From the NCBI RefSeq assembly GCF_001625575.1, contig NZ_AUXV01000007.1:248001-312000 (forward strand): 64,000 nucleotides of DNA, given 5' to 3'. Numbering within the stretch: position 1 is the first letter of the stretch; each line of letters opens with the position of its first letter. The position numbers were made by a program, and so were the translations under genes. This DNA is from Pseudoalteromonas luteoviolacea S2607. GTDB taxonomy: Bacteria > Pseudomonadota > Gammaproteobacteria > Enterobacterales > Alteromonadaceae. Shown one piece after another: positions 33,268 through 41,802 of this stretch. The notes beneath the pieces were generated by a model, which was not told the origin of the DNA, made no database searches, and worked only from the letters and a program-made list of their open reading frames with translations.

Positions 33268-34601
33268 CAACGTGCGATCCCAAACTTGTCCATTCGCCTA
33301 TACATTGCTTGGCGGCTGAGCCCTAAGCTCTTGGCCGCATGGGTTACATTACCATCGTTGGCTTGTAGGGCTGTACGAATATCTTGCGCTGACAACTCTG
33401 ATGAAGTGGCAGAGCTAGATTGTTTGATCTGTAGCCCCAGATCTTGCGCTTCAATGACTTTACCTTGCGCAAGCAGTGTGGCTCGACCAATTACATTCTG
33501 TAATTCCCTGACATTACCTGGCCAGTGATAGCGTTTTAATGCATGCTGAGCACCAGCACTCAACTGCTTAGTATGGTCGATAAAGTGATGGGCCAAAGGC
33601 ACAATATCCTCGGGTCGCTGCGCCAGAGGAGGAAGGTTAAGCTCAATCATATTAAGGCGATAGTACAGGTCCTCTCTAAAGTGGCCTTGCGCAATTGCTG
33701 CACCAAGATCTGCATTTGTGGCACTTAACACGCGCACTTTAACGCGTTTAGTTTGGCTACTGCCAACGGGCTCAAATTCCCCTGATTGTAATACCCGCAG
33801 TAGCTTTTGCTGACCAGAAAGAGGCAGGTTGCCTATTTCGTCTAAAAATAGTGTGCCGCCATTCGCCGCTTCAAATCGACCAATACGACTCTTAGTCGCG
33901 CCCGTATAAGCACCGCCGACTACGCCAAATAACTCCGCTTCTATCAAATCCGCAGGCAATGCTCCTGCGTTCACTTTGATAAATGGTGCGTCACGATAAG
34001 GGCTATTGGCGACAATGACCTCGGCAATCTTTTCTTTACCAGCACCGTTGGGGCCAGTAATTAAAACCGGCGCATCTGAATGCGCGACTTGGGTAGCGAC
34101 TTCCAATAAACTGAGCATGGCGGGATCAGCACAAACGAGTCCTGCCAAATCAAACTTATCAGTCAACTTGGTTGCACGTGCAATGGCGTGTTGTTGTTGC
34201 TGAAACTGCGCTTTTTCTAAGCGGTACATTTCTAAAAGTTGGTTAACCGACGCCAGTAGTTTCTCTTCTCGCCACGGCTTTTCTAAGTAGTCAGCAGCCC
34301 CATCTTTGATAAGCTCTACGGCCATCTCTAGGTTTGCCCATGCGGTCAGGAGGATAATAGGTAAATCTGGGTTAAGTTGACGGATATCTTTGTAAAGCGT
34401 TTTTCCTTCCACCCCAGATGTTGTATCAGAGGTAAAGTTCATATCCTGAATGACGAGGTCATAAGTTGAATTTTGGAGCATGGCCAAGCCTTGAGCTGGC
34501 GAGGTTGCACCATCACAATCAATATCGTTAAGTAAAAAAAGCAGTTTGAGTGCTTTAATTACATCTTGGTTGTCATCGATAACAAGTATTCTATGTTGCA
34601 T
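33267..34601 (-). CDS. Sigma-54-dependent NtrC-family response regulator
   Basis: A 444-residue activator of sigma-54 RNA polymerase. The receiver has D53 in LVIQDMNF and K108. The AAA+ domain has Walker A ITGPNGAGKEKI (183-190), the sigma-54 contact GGAYTGATKS (a GAYTGA version of GAFTGA), Walker B GGTLFLDEIG and the R-finger region REDLYYRLN. The C-terminal Fis-type HTH is ALQANDGNVTHAAKSLGLSRQAMYRRM. It is in the same operon as the exporter genes upstream and most probably activates that operon through the sigma-54-like promoter and CGGACA repeats before 39239 (inference). Confidence 0.95.
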   Translation of the reverse strand: MQHRILVIDDNQDVIKALKLLFLLNDIDCDGATSPAQGLAMLQNSTYDLVIQDMNFTSDTTSGVEGKTLYKDIRQLNPDLPIILLTAWANLEMAVELIKDGAADYLEKPWREEKLLASVNQLLEMYRLEKAQFQQQQHAIARATKLTDKFDLAGLVCADPAMLSLLEVATQVAHSDAPVLITGPNGAGKEKIAEVIVANSPYRDAPFIKVNAGALPADLIEAELFGVVGGAYTGATKSRIGRFEAANGGTLFLDEIGNLPLSGQQKLLRVLQSGEFEPVGSSQTKRVKVRVLSATNADLGAAIAQGHFREDLYYRLNMIELNLPPLAQRPEDIVPLAHHFIDHTKQLSAGAQHALKRYHWPGNVRELQNVIGRATLLAQGKVIEAQDLGLQIKQSSSATSSELSAQDIRTALQANDGNVTHAAKSLGLSRQAMYRRMDKFGIAR

Positions 34602-34618
34602 AACTTTAAAACTCAGAT

Positions 34619-34640
34619 ACCAGCACTCAAAAGTGCTGGT
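34619..34640 (-). terminator. Intra-operon hairpin between permease and response regulator
   Basis: ACCAGCACT and AGTGCTGGT form a perfect 9-bp stem with a CAAA loop. It lies between the last permease gene and the regulator gene; T tracts are weak on the minus strand. It may attenuate transcription, so that less regulator than exporter is made. Confidence 0.5.
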
Positions 34641-34652
34641 TTGTTATTTTTA

Positions 34653-35876
34653 TTAATTAGTTTTCGTTACTTGAGCTGGGGCTATTCTAGCTGCTTTTCT
34701 AGCCGGTATATAGACTGCAAAGGCGCTCAGTAACCAAACCGCTATGGCGACAATAGCTGCTAACCAAGGGACTATTAGTCCTTGTATTCTAAGGTTTGTG
34801 ACAAAATATTGATTGAGCCACAATGCGGCGAATAGACCGATAGCGATACCCGCAAAAGCCAGTAGGCTATTTTCAACGAGTAGGGATCTCATCACTCTGG
34901 ATTGGCTGGCTCCCAAGGCTCTTAGTACGCCAATTTCTTTTGTTCGCACTGAAATCGAAAAAGAAACCAGTGCCACTATACCAACTCCCGTGACTAAAAT
35001 TGCGATCCCGCTGATACCCATCATGATAAAAGCAAACGTACTGCGACCGTCCCACAGACGCTTTTTAGCACGAGCAGCATATTCAACTTGCTTCACAATC
35101 CGCCCTTGCTCGTTGAACAAAAGATTTTCAATGCGCTCTAGGGTTTGTTCTGTACTGCCTTTCTGTACTCTAAGAATATAATTAACTTGGCTATTTTGAG
35201 CGTAATGTGCCTCTGGTATCACGGCGGAGTGATACCAGCTATCGTTGTACACTGCGCTTTCGCCCAGCATCATATCTGTGTAAGTACCGATTATCTGATA
35301 GGGCAGTCGTTCATTGTGCAAGTAAATTGTTTGCCCTAGAGCACTCTGCTTTTCAAATAAAGTGGCAGCGAGTGCATCACTGATAAGGACCACACTGGCT
35401 CTTCTTTCCTGCTCTCCGTCAGAAAAAATGTATTCCGTGTCATAAAAATTACGCCCTTGCGTGATGTTTAAACCTAGTGCCTCGACACCTTGCTGAGACT
35501 GTGAAAATAGCGCGAGATGTGCGCCTTGCTGGTCTCTATCTAGTGTATTGTGGGCAAAATTACGACCATTTACGGTAGCAAGTACTAGCTCATTCGCAGC
35601 ATAACTGGCAAATTCGACCTCAGGTAATGCGCGCAGGTTGTAAAGATCTCTTTCAATTAAAGCACTTTGATCCAGCTCTTTATCAAATACACGTGTGTAA
35701 ACATTGATAATCTGTTCTTCAGCGATATGAGAGGGGATAAGCCAGTTTTGCAGTGTACGATAGCTAATAAAACTGGTGTTCCCCACGATGGTAACCGCGA
35801 TGGCAATTTGTAATGTGATCAGAAGCGAAATACTTTTGTGCTTGAGTAGCAATTTTAAAATATGTTTAATAGCCAT
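34653..35876 (-). CDS. FtsX/MacB-type ABC transporter permease, second
   Basis: A 407-residue permease with one N-terminal helix (SLLITLQIAIAVTIVG), a periplasmic MacB-like core domain, and three C-terminal helices (GIAILVTGVGIVALVSFSI, LLAFAGIAIGLFAALWL, WLAAIVAIAVWLLSAFAVYI) with VRTKEIGVLRALGASQSRVM, the FtsX coupling signature. It probably pairs with the neighbouring permease as a heterodimer. AAGGGGG precedes the ATG at 35876. Only five bases separate it from the upstream permease. Likely export of peptides, lipoproteins or antimicrobial compounds; cargo not visible. Confidence 0.9.
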   Translation of the reverse strand: MAIKHILKLLLKHKSISLLITLQIAIAVTIVGNTSFISYRTLQNWLIPSHIAEEQIINVYTRVFDKELDQSALIERDLYNLRALPEVEFASYAANELVLATVNGRNFAHNTLDRDQQGAHLALFSQSQQGVEALGLNITQGRNFYDTEYIFSDGEQERRASVVLISDALAATLFEKQSALGQTIYLHNERLPYQIIGTYTDMMLGESAVYNDSWYHSAVIPEAHYAQNSQVNYILRVQKGSTEQTLERIENLLFNEQGRIVKQVEYAARAKKRLWDGRSTFAFIMMGISGIAILVTGVGIVALVSFSISVRTKEIGVLRALGASQSRVMRSLLVENSLLAFAGIAIGLFAALWLNQYFVTNLRIQGLIVPWLAAIVAIAVWLLSAFAVYIPARKAARIAPAQVTKTN

Positions 35877-35880
35877 GGTG

Positions 35881-37248
35881 TTACCCCCTTAATTGTGATG
35901 CAGGTGCGATACGACTGGCTTTAATGATGGGGAATAAACCAGCTACGAGAATGGTTAAATAGATAGCGCCGGCTGCCTTAAGTGCAAAAAATAGGTCCAT
36001 CGAGTAGAGCTTTTGAACTTGCTCGGCCACTCCGACATAGTCCATTTGGTAAAGTGCCAGCAAGTACATGACATACAATCCAAGTTGTGCGCCAACTACA
36101 CCCAAAAGGATAGCGAGAGTCGCGCTTATCAGTAATTCGAGTACTTGAATTTTTATTATGTAGGCTCTATTTGCACCCAGTGCACGATAAAGTGAAACTA
36201 ATTTTGCGCGATGTTGATTTTTAGCCAATAAAATACCAACGGTATTTACGAGGGTAATTGCGAATAACAAGTAAGCGAAATTAAGATAGACTCGCTCCCA
36301 ATCCATAAAATCATAAATCGTGTCGTGAAGTAGCTTTAATGACTGTAAATAATAAGGCTCTGTATGTGTAAAACGGCCTTGGTCATTTTGTTGCTGTGTA
36401 TAGTTTCTTAGCCATAGCGTTAAGTTACCTAACTGTTCCTCACTTTGCGTTGGAGACACTTCTGCCCAAGTATGAATGAAACCACATTCGGCTGTTTTTA
36501 GCCCGCTCATATTGTATTGACGATACCCAGTGCGAGACGACTCTTCTTTGGTCATACAGGGCATATATCCAACCCGCGGCAGATTGTGATTTGTCGCATA
36601 TCCTAAGGGAACAAACGCGAGGTCATTTTCTCTATTACTAAAGCTAATATTCTGAAAGCGATAAGTATGATTTGATAAGTCAATTACCCCAACCACTGCT
36701 AATTGCTGGTTGTTGATAACAACTAAATTTCCCACTGAGTTTTGACCGGCAAAAAGGTGATCATTGGCTTTTTTATCCAACACGATCACCGCTGCATCAT
36801 GCATGCTCTCATCCCAGACATTACCGTATATAAAAGGGGTTTGCATCATTGAGAAAAATGCGCGATCTACAGCTGAGCTGGTGGCATCCAAAGGACGCGC
36901 GCTTTTGTCTGCAACATCTAATACAAATGACGTGGTATAGCTAAAACTCAATCCTTCAAGGTCAATGTCCCCTTGTTTATATGCAAGTGTCAGCGCTTGT
37001 GCATCCCGATAAGTCATGGGAGGCGTTCTAAGTGCATGCCTTCTATCAAATTCTGCATCCATGAAATTTAAACTGACATGATGTAATTGCTCTAGTTTAT
37101 GTGACAGTGCAGAGTGGCCACTTTGTGAAATGATTGTACTCATAGTCAGCAGTAAAGTGATACCTATCACAAGGTTTGCGACCATTAAAGTCGTCAGTTT
37201 TGATTTTTGCTTAAACCCCTGCCAAGCAAGGTGTATTAGGTCGTTCAT
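35881..37248 (-). CDS. FtsX/MacB-type ABC transporter permease, first
   Basis: A 455-residue permease with an N-terminal helix (LTTLMVANLVIGITLLL), a large periplasmic domain with two cysteines (CMTKEESS and AECGFIHTW) and three C-terminal helices including YLLFAITLVNTVGILLA and ALGANRAYIIKIQVLELLISATLAILLG. It carries an FtsX domain like its neighbour but is clearly different in sequence, so the pair is a heterodimer. AAGGGGG precedes the ATG at 37248. It is in the exporter operon between ATPase and second permease. Confidence 0.9.
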   Translation of the reverse strand: MNDLIHLAWQGFKQKSKLTTLMVANLVIGITLLLTMSTIISQSGHSALSHKLEQLHHVSLNFMDAEFDRRHALRTPPMTYRDAQALTLAYKQGDIDLEGLSFSYTTSFVLDVADKSARPLDATSSAVDRAFFSMMQTPFIYGNVWDESMHDAAVIVLDKKANDHLFAGQNSVGNLVVINNQQLAVVGVIDLSNHTYRFQNISFSNRENDLAFVPLGYATNHNLPRVGYMPCMTKEESSRTGYRQYNMSGLKTAECGFIHTWAEVSPTQSEEQLGNLTLWLRNYTQQQNDQGRFTHTEPYYLQSLKLLHDTIYDFMDWERVYLNFAYLLFAITLVNTVGILLAKNQHRAKLVSLYRALGANRAYIIKIQVLELLISATLAILLGVVGAQLGLYVMYLLALYQMDYVGVAEQVQKLYSMDLFFALKAAGAIYLTILVAGLFPIIKASRIAPASQLRG

Positions 37249-37257
37249 AACACCCCC

Positions 37258-37953
37258 TTAAACCGCTAAATCTGTTAACTGGCTTTTTGCAATATCGCTG
37301 AGTTGACCATCTAATATTTGAATATTTCGATGGGCACGCTGTGCTAGCTCATTGTCATGGGTCACCATAATTAACGTGGTGCCCTGTCGATTGATTTCCT
37401 GTAGTAACTCCATGACTTGACGTGCCATCATCGTGTCTAAGTTACCGGTTGGTTCATCTGCAAGTAAAAACCGTGGCTTTCCAGCAAGGGCCCGTGCGAT
37501 TGCAACGCGTTGCTGTTGTCCGCCGCTCAGTTGGGCTGGGTAATGTTGTGCTCGGCTGCCTAAGCCGACCAACTCCAAGCTTTCTTCGATACGCTGCTTG
37601 CGAGTCTGCTTGCTGAGCCCTCTAAATATGAGTGGTACTTCAATATTGTCATACAAGTTCAGATCAGAAATCAGGTTAAATCCCTGGAATATGAATCCGA
37701 TTTTCTCGTTGCGAAGGCGAGACAAGTGCTTATCCTGCAACTGGCTAACATCTTCTCCATCCAGTATGTACTGGCCTTCTTCAAAGGTTTCCAATAACCC
37801 CGTAATATTTAAGAAGGTCGTTTTTCCAGATCCAGAAGGGCCTGTCACAGCGATAAACTCCCCTTCTTCTATCGTTAGGTTAACGCCACTAAGCGCGTGA
37901 GTTTCTACCAAGTCAGTACGATATATTTTGCTGATGTTGTTCATTTTTAGCAT
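37258..37953 (-). CDS. MacB/LolD-type ABC transporter ATPase
   Basis: A 231-residue ATPase that powers the exporter. It has Walker [10 protein letters not shown] (38-46), the Q loop IFQGFNLI, the signature [17 protein letters not shown], Walker [12 protein letters not shown] and the H loop VTHD. The sequence is of the MacB/LolD/YknY type used with FtsX permeases. AAGGAA precedes the ATG at 37953. Confidence 0.95.
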   Translation of the reverse strand: MLKMNNISKIYRTDLVETHALSGVNLTIEEGEFIAVTGPSGSGKTTFLNITGLLETFEEGQYILDGEDVSQLQDKHLSRLRNEKIGFIFQGFNLISDLNLYDNIEVPLIFRGLSKQTRKQRIEESLELVGLGSRAQHYPAQLSGGQQQRVAIARALAGKPRFLLADEPTGNLDTMMARQVMELLQEINRQGTTLIMVTHDNELAQRAHRNIQILDGQLSDIAKSQLTDLAV

Positions 37954-37970
37954 GATTGTTCCTTTTTATT

Positions 37971-39239
37971 TTATTCGCTTAAGATGACTTGTTGCGCTTG
38001 CCCAAACGGCGATAGGCTAGATATTACTATGGTATCGCCTACCTGTAAGCCATCTTTGACTTCAACTTCTTTAATACTTTTCACCCCCAATTGTATTGAG
38101 GTTCGATATGCGTTTCCGTTTGCTACACGGTAAGCTGTTCTGGCAGATCCCGTTTCTACAAAGGCACCACGCTCTACTTTCAGCACATCTTGCTTTTGTG
38201 AAATAATTATTTGGGCATTTACTCTCTGGTTTTGTCTGAGGTTTTCTGGCTGCTGCTCAAAACGAATACGGCCAGACACTCGTCCATTTTCTACTTCTGG
38301 AGAAATGGCCATCAGGGTCGCTGGGAAATATTGATTATTAATTTGGATTTTTGCTGCTAATCCTATTCCGAGGTCGTCAGCAAGGTTTTCGGGAATATAC
38401 GCTTCGACTTCCAATTCTCGGAGGTCGACCAATGACATTAACTCCGCATCGCGCTGCACATGTTGCTTTTGCTGAACATTTATATTGCCAACAATACCAT
38501 TGAGTGGTGAAGTGAGTTTGAGCGCGTCTACTTTACGTTGCAGATCAGAAACCAAGTGGCGCTGGCGGTCTAAATCAAGTTGGGTACTTTGCAGCTCAAA
38601 ACTCAGTTGTTCCTGAGATAGCTTTAAGCTATCTATTGCGTGTCGCTCTTTTAACTCAGCACGTTTAAGTTCAACCATGGTTTGTTCCAACTCAAGCTTT
38701 GAAATGATTTGTTTTTCGATACTAGCTTGAGCACGAGCCATTTCACTTTGTGCGGCTTCCAGCTCAACTTTTGCAAGTTCCATTGCTTGTGTGTTGTCGA
38801 GTTGCTGCTGCTTTATTGTAATTTGTTGACGCTTCACATCCATTTCTAAGCGCTGCAATGTAGCCTCTTCTTGCAGTAGTTGATTGCGTAATTCTGGACT
38901 GTCTAGGCTCGCGAGTGTTTGCCCTGCACTAATTGCATCGCCAGCTTTTACATGCAAGGTCACGGTGCCGGGTGCGATGGCGTAAAGTGAAGGGCTAACC
39001 GCCGCAAGGGTACGGCCCTCAACGCGAATATCTTGCAGTATGTCACCACGCACGACCTTAGCGGTTTTTAATTGTTGGCTTGAAATCACTTGTTCAGCTG
39101 AAAGCAACTGTGAAAAGCTGTCTAGTGATAGGGCGACGGCACTTAACATGCCGACGCTCGTAATACCCGCGATTAGCCACTTTTTAGAGGTGGATCTGTG
39201 AGCAATTACCTTATCTTGACGAGATGTGTTTCGGATCAT
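37971..39239 (-). CDS. HlyD-family periplasmic adaptor subunit of the exporter
   Basis: A 422-residue adaptor (membrane fusion protein). After an N-terminal membrane helix (KWLIAGITSVGMLSAVALSL) comes a lipoyl-like half (TVTLHVKAGDAISAGQTLASL), a long coiled-coil hairpin (about residues 115-235, many Leu/Gln heptads such as LQRLEMDVKRQQITIKQQQ), the second lipoyl half (DALKLTSPLNGIVGNINV) and beta-barrel domains. It bridges the permeases and an outer-membrane channel. The start is ATG 39239, after AAGGAA at 39249-39254; an in-frame ATG at 39260 has no such site. It is the first gene of the operon. Confidence 0.92.
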   Translation of the reverse strand: MIRNTSRQDKVIAHRSTSKKWLIAGITSVGMLSAVALSLDSFSQLLSAEQVISSQQLKTAKVVRGDILQDIRVEGRTLAAVSPSLYAIAPGTVTLHVKAGDAISAGQTLASLDSPELRNQLLQEEATLQRLEMDVKRQQITIKQQQLDNTQAMELAKVELEAAQSEMARAQASIEKQIISKLELEQTMVELKRAELKERHAIDSLKLSQEQLSFELQSTQLDLDRQRHLVSDLQRKVDALKLTSPLNGIVGNINVQQKQHVQRDAELMSLVDLRELEVEAYIPENLADDLGIGLAAKIQINNQYFPATLMAISPEVENGRVSGRIRFEQQPENLRQNQRVNAQIIISQKQDVLKVERGAFVETGSARTAYRVANGNAYRTSIQLGVKSIKEVEVKDGLQVGDTIVISSLSPFGQAQQVILSE

Positions 39240-39280
39240 GGCATCTGATTCCTTGAGCATATTTATTATTACTTTTCTAT

Positions 39281-39298
39281 ATCAACTGTTGTGCCAAC
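39281..39298 (-). promoter_or_regulatory. Sigma-54-like promoter of the exporter operon
   Basis: On the minus strand TTGGCACAACAGTTGAT has GG and GA separated by exactly ten bases, like the -24 GG / -12 GC core of TGGCAC-N5-TTGC. The -12 element reads GA rather than GC. Transcription would start about 39271, giving a leader of about 30 bases. The operon itself codes for a sigma-54 activator. Confidence 0.6.
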
Positions 39299-39361
39299 TT
39301 TTAACTATTTGATTTGTATGTTTATTTGTGGTTTTTGGTCGCTTTGGTAAGCGCAGTAGGA

Positions 39362-39409
39362 CGGACACCGGACAGTACGCGGACAGTCAATGTGGGCGGA
39401 CAACGGACA
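39362..39409. repeat. Five CGGACA direct repeats, probable enhancer for the NtrC-type regulator
   Basis: CGGACA starts at 39362, 39369, 39380, 39397 and 39404. Two pairs have a 7-base period, and the second pair lies 35 bases from the first. They sit 64-110 bases upstream of the sigma-54-like promoter, where bacterial enhancer-binding proteins normally bind. The region 39261-39650 holds no gene. Confidence 0.65.
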
Positions 39410-39650
39410 ACTTCTTAAATAGCGATTGATGAAAAAATTTAGACAGTAAACTAAAAACTTTAAGCGACTTGTAAAGAAAAATTGGTGGAGTAATTCGTCG
39501 CTAAATTAACGAGGCCTAATCTACTCAAGAGGGACATTATTACATTCGTTTACAATAACTGCTTATAATTCATGAATATACTCATTCTTGAGCATCAATT
39601 ATAAAAGTTAACATGATAAAATCGCGTGCTCGTTTCGATAGGAAATTAAA

Positions 39651-41018
39651 ATGAAAAAAATAACTCTAACTCGCTCTCTGCTTAGCGCTGCGATAATTTT
39701 ATCTCTGGGTGGCTGCGGTGGTTCTTCGTCAGATAAAAAGTCGGAAAATAACCCGTTAACGCCCACCGTAGAGAAAGTGGCAGAAAAAACGATTCAACTA
39801 AAGACTGCATACAGAGGTTGTGAAAAAGACGAAGTGCAGCCAAATATTGATATCGTTTTTCACAACGCCAATGGAGAGGTCGTTGCAACAGCGAAAACTG
39901 ACGCCGAGGGCAAGTATACGGGTACAGTCCCAGAAGCTGCAAAGCACGTGTCCGCTATTGGCGCAGGTGCAGGAGCAGATACCAACAAAGTATTTACTTT
40001 TATGGAAATAGATGAAGGTGTCAACCTAGGCACAATATACTTTGCAAGGCCAGGTTCACACCCTACATGTCCAATTGAAAGTGATTACTCCTGTGACACC
40101 GTTGATGTAGATCTAAGTGAACTGGCGGCTGTGTACCCCGGTTACCAGTTGGTTGATGAGAATAGGGTTCTTGAACACGCATTGAGTAACAGCAGTCACA
40201 CGATAGGCGTGCCTAAGTGTGAAAGTAATGGCACTCATCATTTTGCGCTCGTATCCCCGTCAGGTGATGAAGCCGTTGCTGCAAGAATACCAGTCAAAAA
40301 CGTGAGCTTTGATAGTTTAAAAAGTGAAGCTTTTACCCATGAGGGAATAAAGGTTTCCACAAAATCATATATCAGCGATGGCTCTGCGAGAATTATGTCT
40401 TTGGAGCCAGAAGGCACCAATGGCGCCTATGACATGGGCTTTTTCGTACCAGAAGATTACATGCCATTTGTATTCCCAAGTTTAGAATCGACCTTTAATT
40501 ATCGAATATCCCGACATGAAGACTTGTACACTGGGAGCAGTGATTTTAATACGAGTTCATATATAGTATCTCGGACAGTGATTGCAGATGATGGTACCGT
40601 TGATGTGGAGCTACCGGTCAATGTCAATCATGATTTCGGTTCCGTCTTTTTTGCAGGCAATGTCAATAACAACTTTAATTTTAGCTATGACTTTAGCCAT
40701 GTAGATAAAAGGCTACACATGTTGAGGTTGAATTTTGATTTTACTACTACAAACGGGCTGTCAGTGGGGTGGGAAGTGCAAGGTAATGTTGCAGGAACGC
40801 TGCCAGATTTTCAGTTTGGTGACGCATTGGACTTCGAAGGTGCCGATTTTTCAGCCCTTAAAGAGTTCTCAATATTACTATGGGCGCACCCTCATGCACC
40901 TCAGGGGTTGAATGATTATCGGTCGTTTTTAGCGAGTAAAGAGGGTGTCTTTAGGTTTTCTTTACCAGAATACCAATCTTACACTTCCATTAGCTATCTA
41001 TTCACACCGAATGAATAA
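39651..41018 (+). CDS. Lipoprotein of unknown function
   Basis: A 455-residue lipoprotein. The signal peptide ends in LSLGGC with acylated C22, followed by a Gly/Ser/Asn-rich spacer. A carboxypeptidase-regulatory-like or SpaA-like beta-domain follows (VFHNANGEVVATAKTDAEGKYTGTVPE, about residues 60-95). The remaining 300 residues are beta-rich with no recognised motif. ATG 39651 has AGGAAATTAAA upstream. It is divergent from the exporter operon and may share its control region. Confidence 0.75.
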   Translation: MKKITLTRSLLSAAIILSLGGCGGSSSDKKSENNPLTPTVEKVAEKTIQLKTAYRGCEKDEVQPNIDIVFHNANGEVVATAKTDAEGKYTGTVPEAAKHVSAIGAGAGADTNKVFTFMEIDEGVNLGTIYFARPGSHPTCPIESDYSCDTVDVDLSELAAVYPGYQLVDENRVLEHALSNSSHTIGVPKCESNGTHHFALVSPSGDEAVAARIPVKNVSFDSLKSEAFTHEGIKVSTKSYISDGSARIMSLEPEGTNGAYDMGFFVPEDYMPFVFPSLESTFNYRISRHEDLYTGSSDFNTSSYIVSRTVIADDGTVDVELPVNVNHDFGSVFFAGNVNNNFNFSYDFSHVDKRLHMLRLNFDFTTTNGLSVGWEVQGNVAGTLPDFQFGDALDFEGADFSALKEFSILLWAHPHAPQGLNDYRSFLASKEGVFRFSLPEYQSYTSISYLFTPNE

Positions 41019-41029
41019 GAACATCATAC

Positions 41030-41051
41030 GCCCGGGTTGATAGGCCTGGGC
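41030..41051. terminator. Terminator between convergent lipoprotein and membrane-protein genes
   Basis: GCCCGGG and CCTGGGC form a 7-bp stem with one mismatch and an 8-base loop. On the plus strand it is followed by TAATTTTCCATTTT. Confidence 0.6.
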
Positions 41052-41063
41052 TAATTTTCCATT

Positions 41064-41405
41064 TTACCAGTGGAAGCCAAATTGCTGCAGCCCATGTAGG
41101 GCTGCAAGTTGTATCAACCCCACCCACACAGTGATAATCCCACTCCAAGATTTCGACAAGCCCAGCGTCCGATTAAACACAAACATCATCCAAATAAAAA
41201 CAAAGACCATGCTAACAAGTGATTCGATTGCTTGAAGAGAAAACAACATAGTGATGGTGGCGATTAATACGACGATAGTACAGCGAGCCATACTTCCATA
41301 GTCTGCATCAATAAATCGTACAGTGATTTTGGCTGGAATAAGCGTAATGATAAACAGCAATGATGCCAGCGCGAGTGTTGAATCCTTATGATAAATCAAA
41401 TCCAT
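41064..41405 (-). CDS. Small four-helix membrane protein of unknown function
   Basis: A 113-residue protein with four hydrophobic segments (ALASLLFIITLIPA, CTIVVLIATITMLFSLQA, LVSMVFVFIWMMFVF, IITVWVGLIQLAAL). No family was recognised. It is a lone gene with no clear ribosome binding site, which lowers the certainty of the start. Confidence 0.55.
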   Translation of the reverse strand: MDLIYHKDSTLALASLLFIITLIPAKITVRFIDADYGSMARCTIVVLIATITMLFSLQAIESLVSMVFVFIWMMFVFNRTLGLSKSWSGIITVWVGLIQLAALHGLQQFGFHW

Positions 41406-41730
41406 TTATTCAGAGGTGCATGGTAGTTTCCAATATAGGTTCATTATTTCATAATTTGGGCCGAACTTTCTAGTCTAAGTCATTATTTCAAACGTTCGCC
41501 ACACAACCTTTAACTAGTGGAATAGCAGTATTAACTTGCCCTTATTTTCATGCTTTTATATTTATTAATGGTATTTTTTCTGGTTGTTTTGTATTGGTTT
41601 TTTGAGGTTTCTCCATATTTTTTCCTTATTTCAGTTTCATGCTTCGATTTATTGTGTCTGCCAGTCTAATTATTTGATTTTAATTACATTATGTACCTAT
41701 TTAGGGTTGTCGTTTAAATCTAATTGGGTG
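41406..41730. other. AT-rich intergenic region before the diheme peroxidase gene
   Basis: About 325 AT-rich bases without a supported gene. An open frame from 41584 runs into the peroxidase gene but is hydrophobic nonsense without a ribosome site, so it was not used as its start. Confidence 0.5.
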
Positions 41731-41795
41731 ACAGGCGCCCGAGACTGGTGGGCCAATACACCACTTTTGGGAAGTGGGATAAATCGTTACGGAGG
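41731..41795 (+). promoter_or_regulatory. Structured leader with two mutually exclusive hairpins before the peroxidase gene
   Basis: TGGTG (41746-41750) pairs with CACCA (41759-41763); CCACTT (41761-41766) pairs with AAGTGG (41772-41777). The two stems share bases 41761-41763, so they cannot coexist. The loops hold CCAA and TTGG. The GGAGG ribosome site (41791-41795) follows closely. Confidence 0.35.
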
Positions 41796-41802
41796 AAATA
41801 CG

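Noticed and set aside
41584..41802. N-terminal extension of the diheme peroxidase
   Set aside because: The extension has no ribosome site, whereas ATG 41803 has a perfect GGAGG and is followed by a normal signal peptide.
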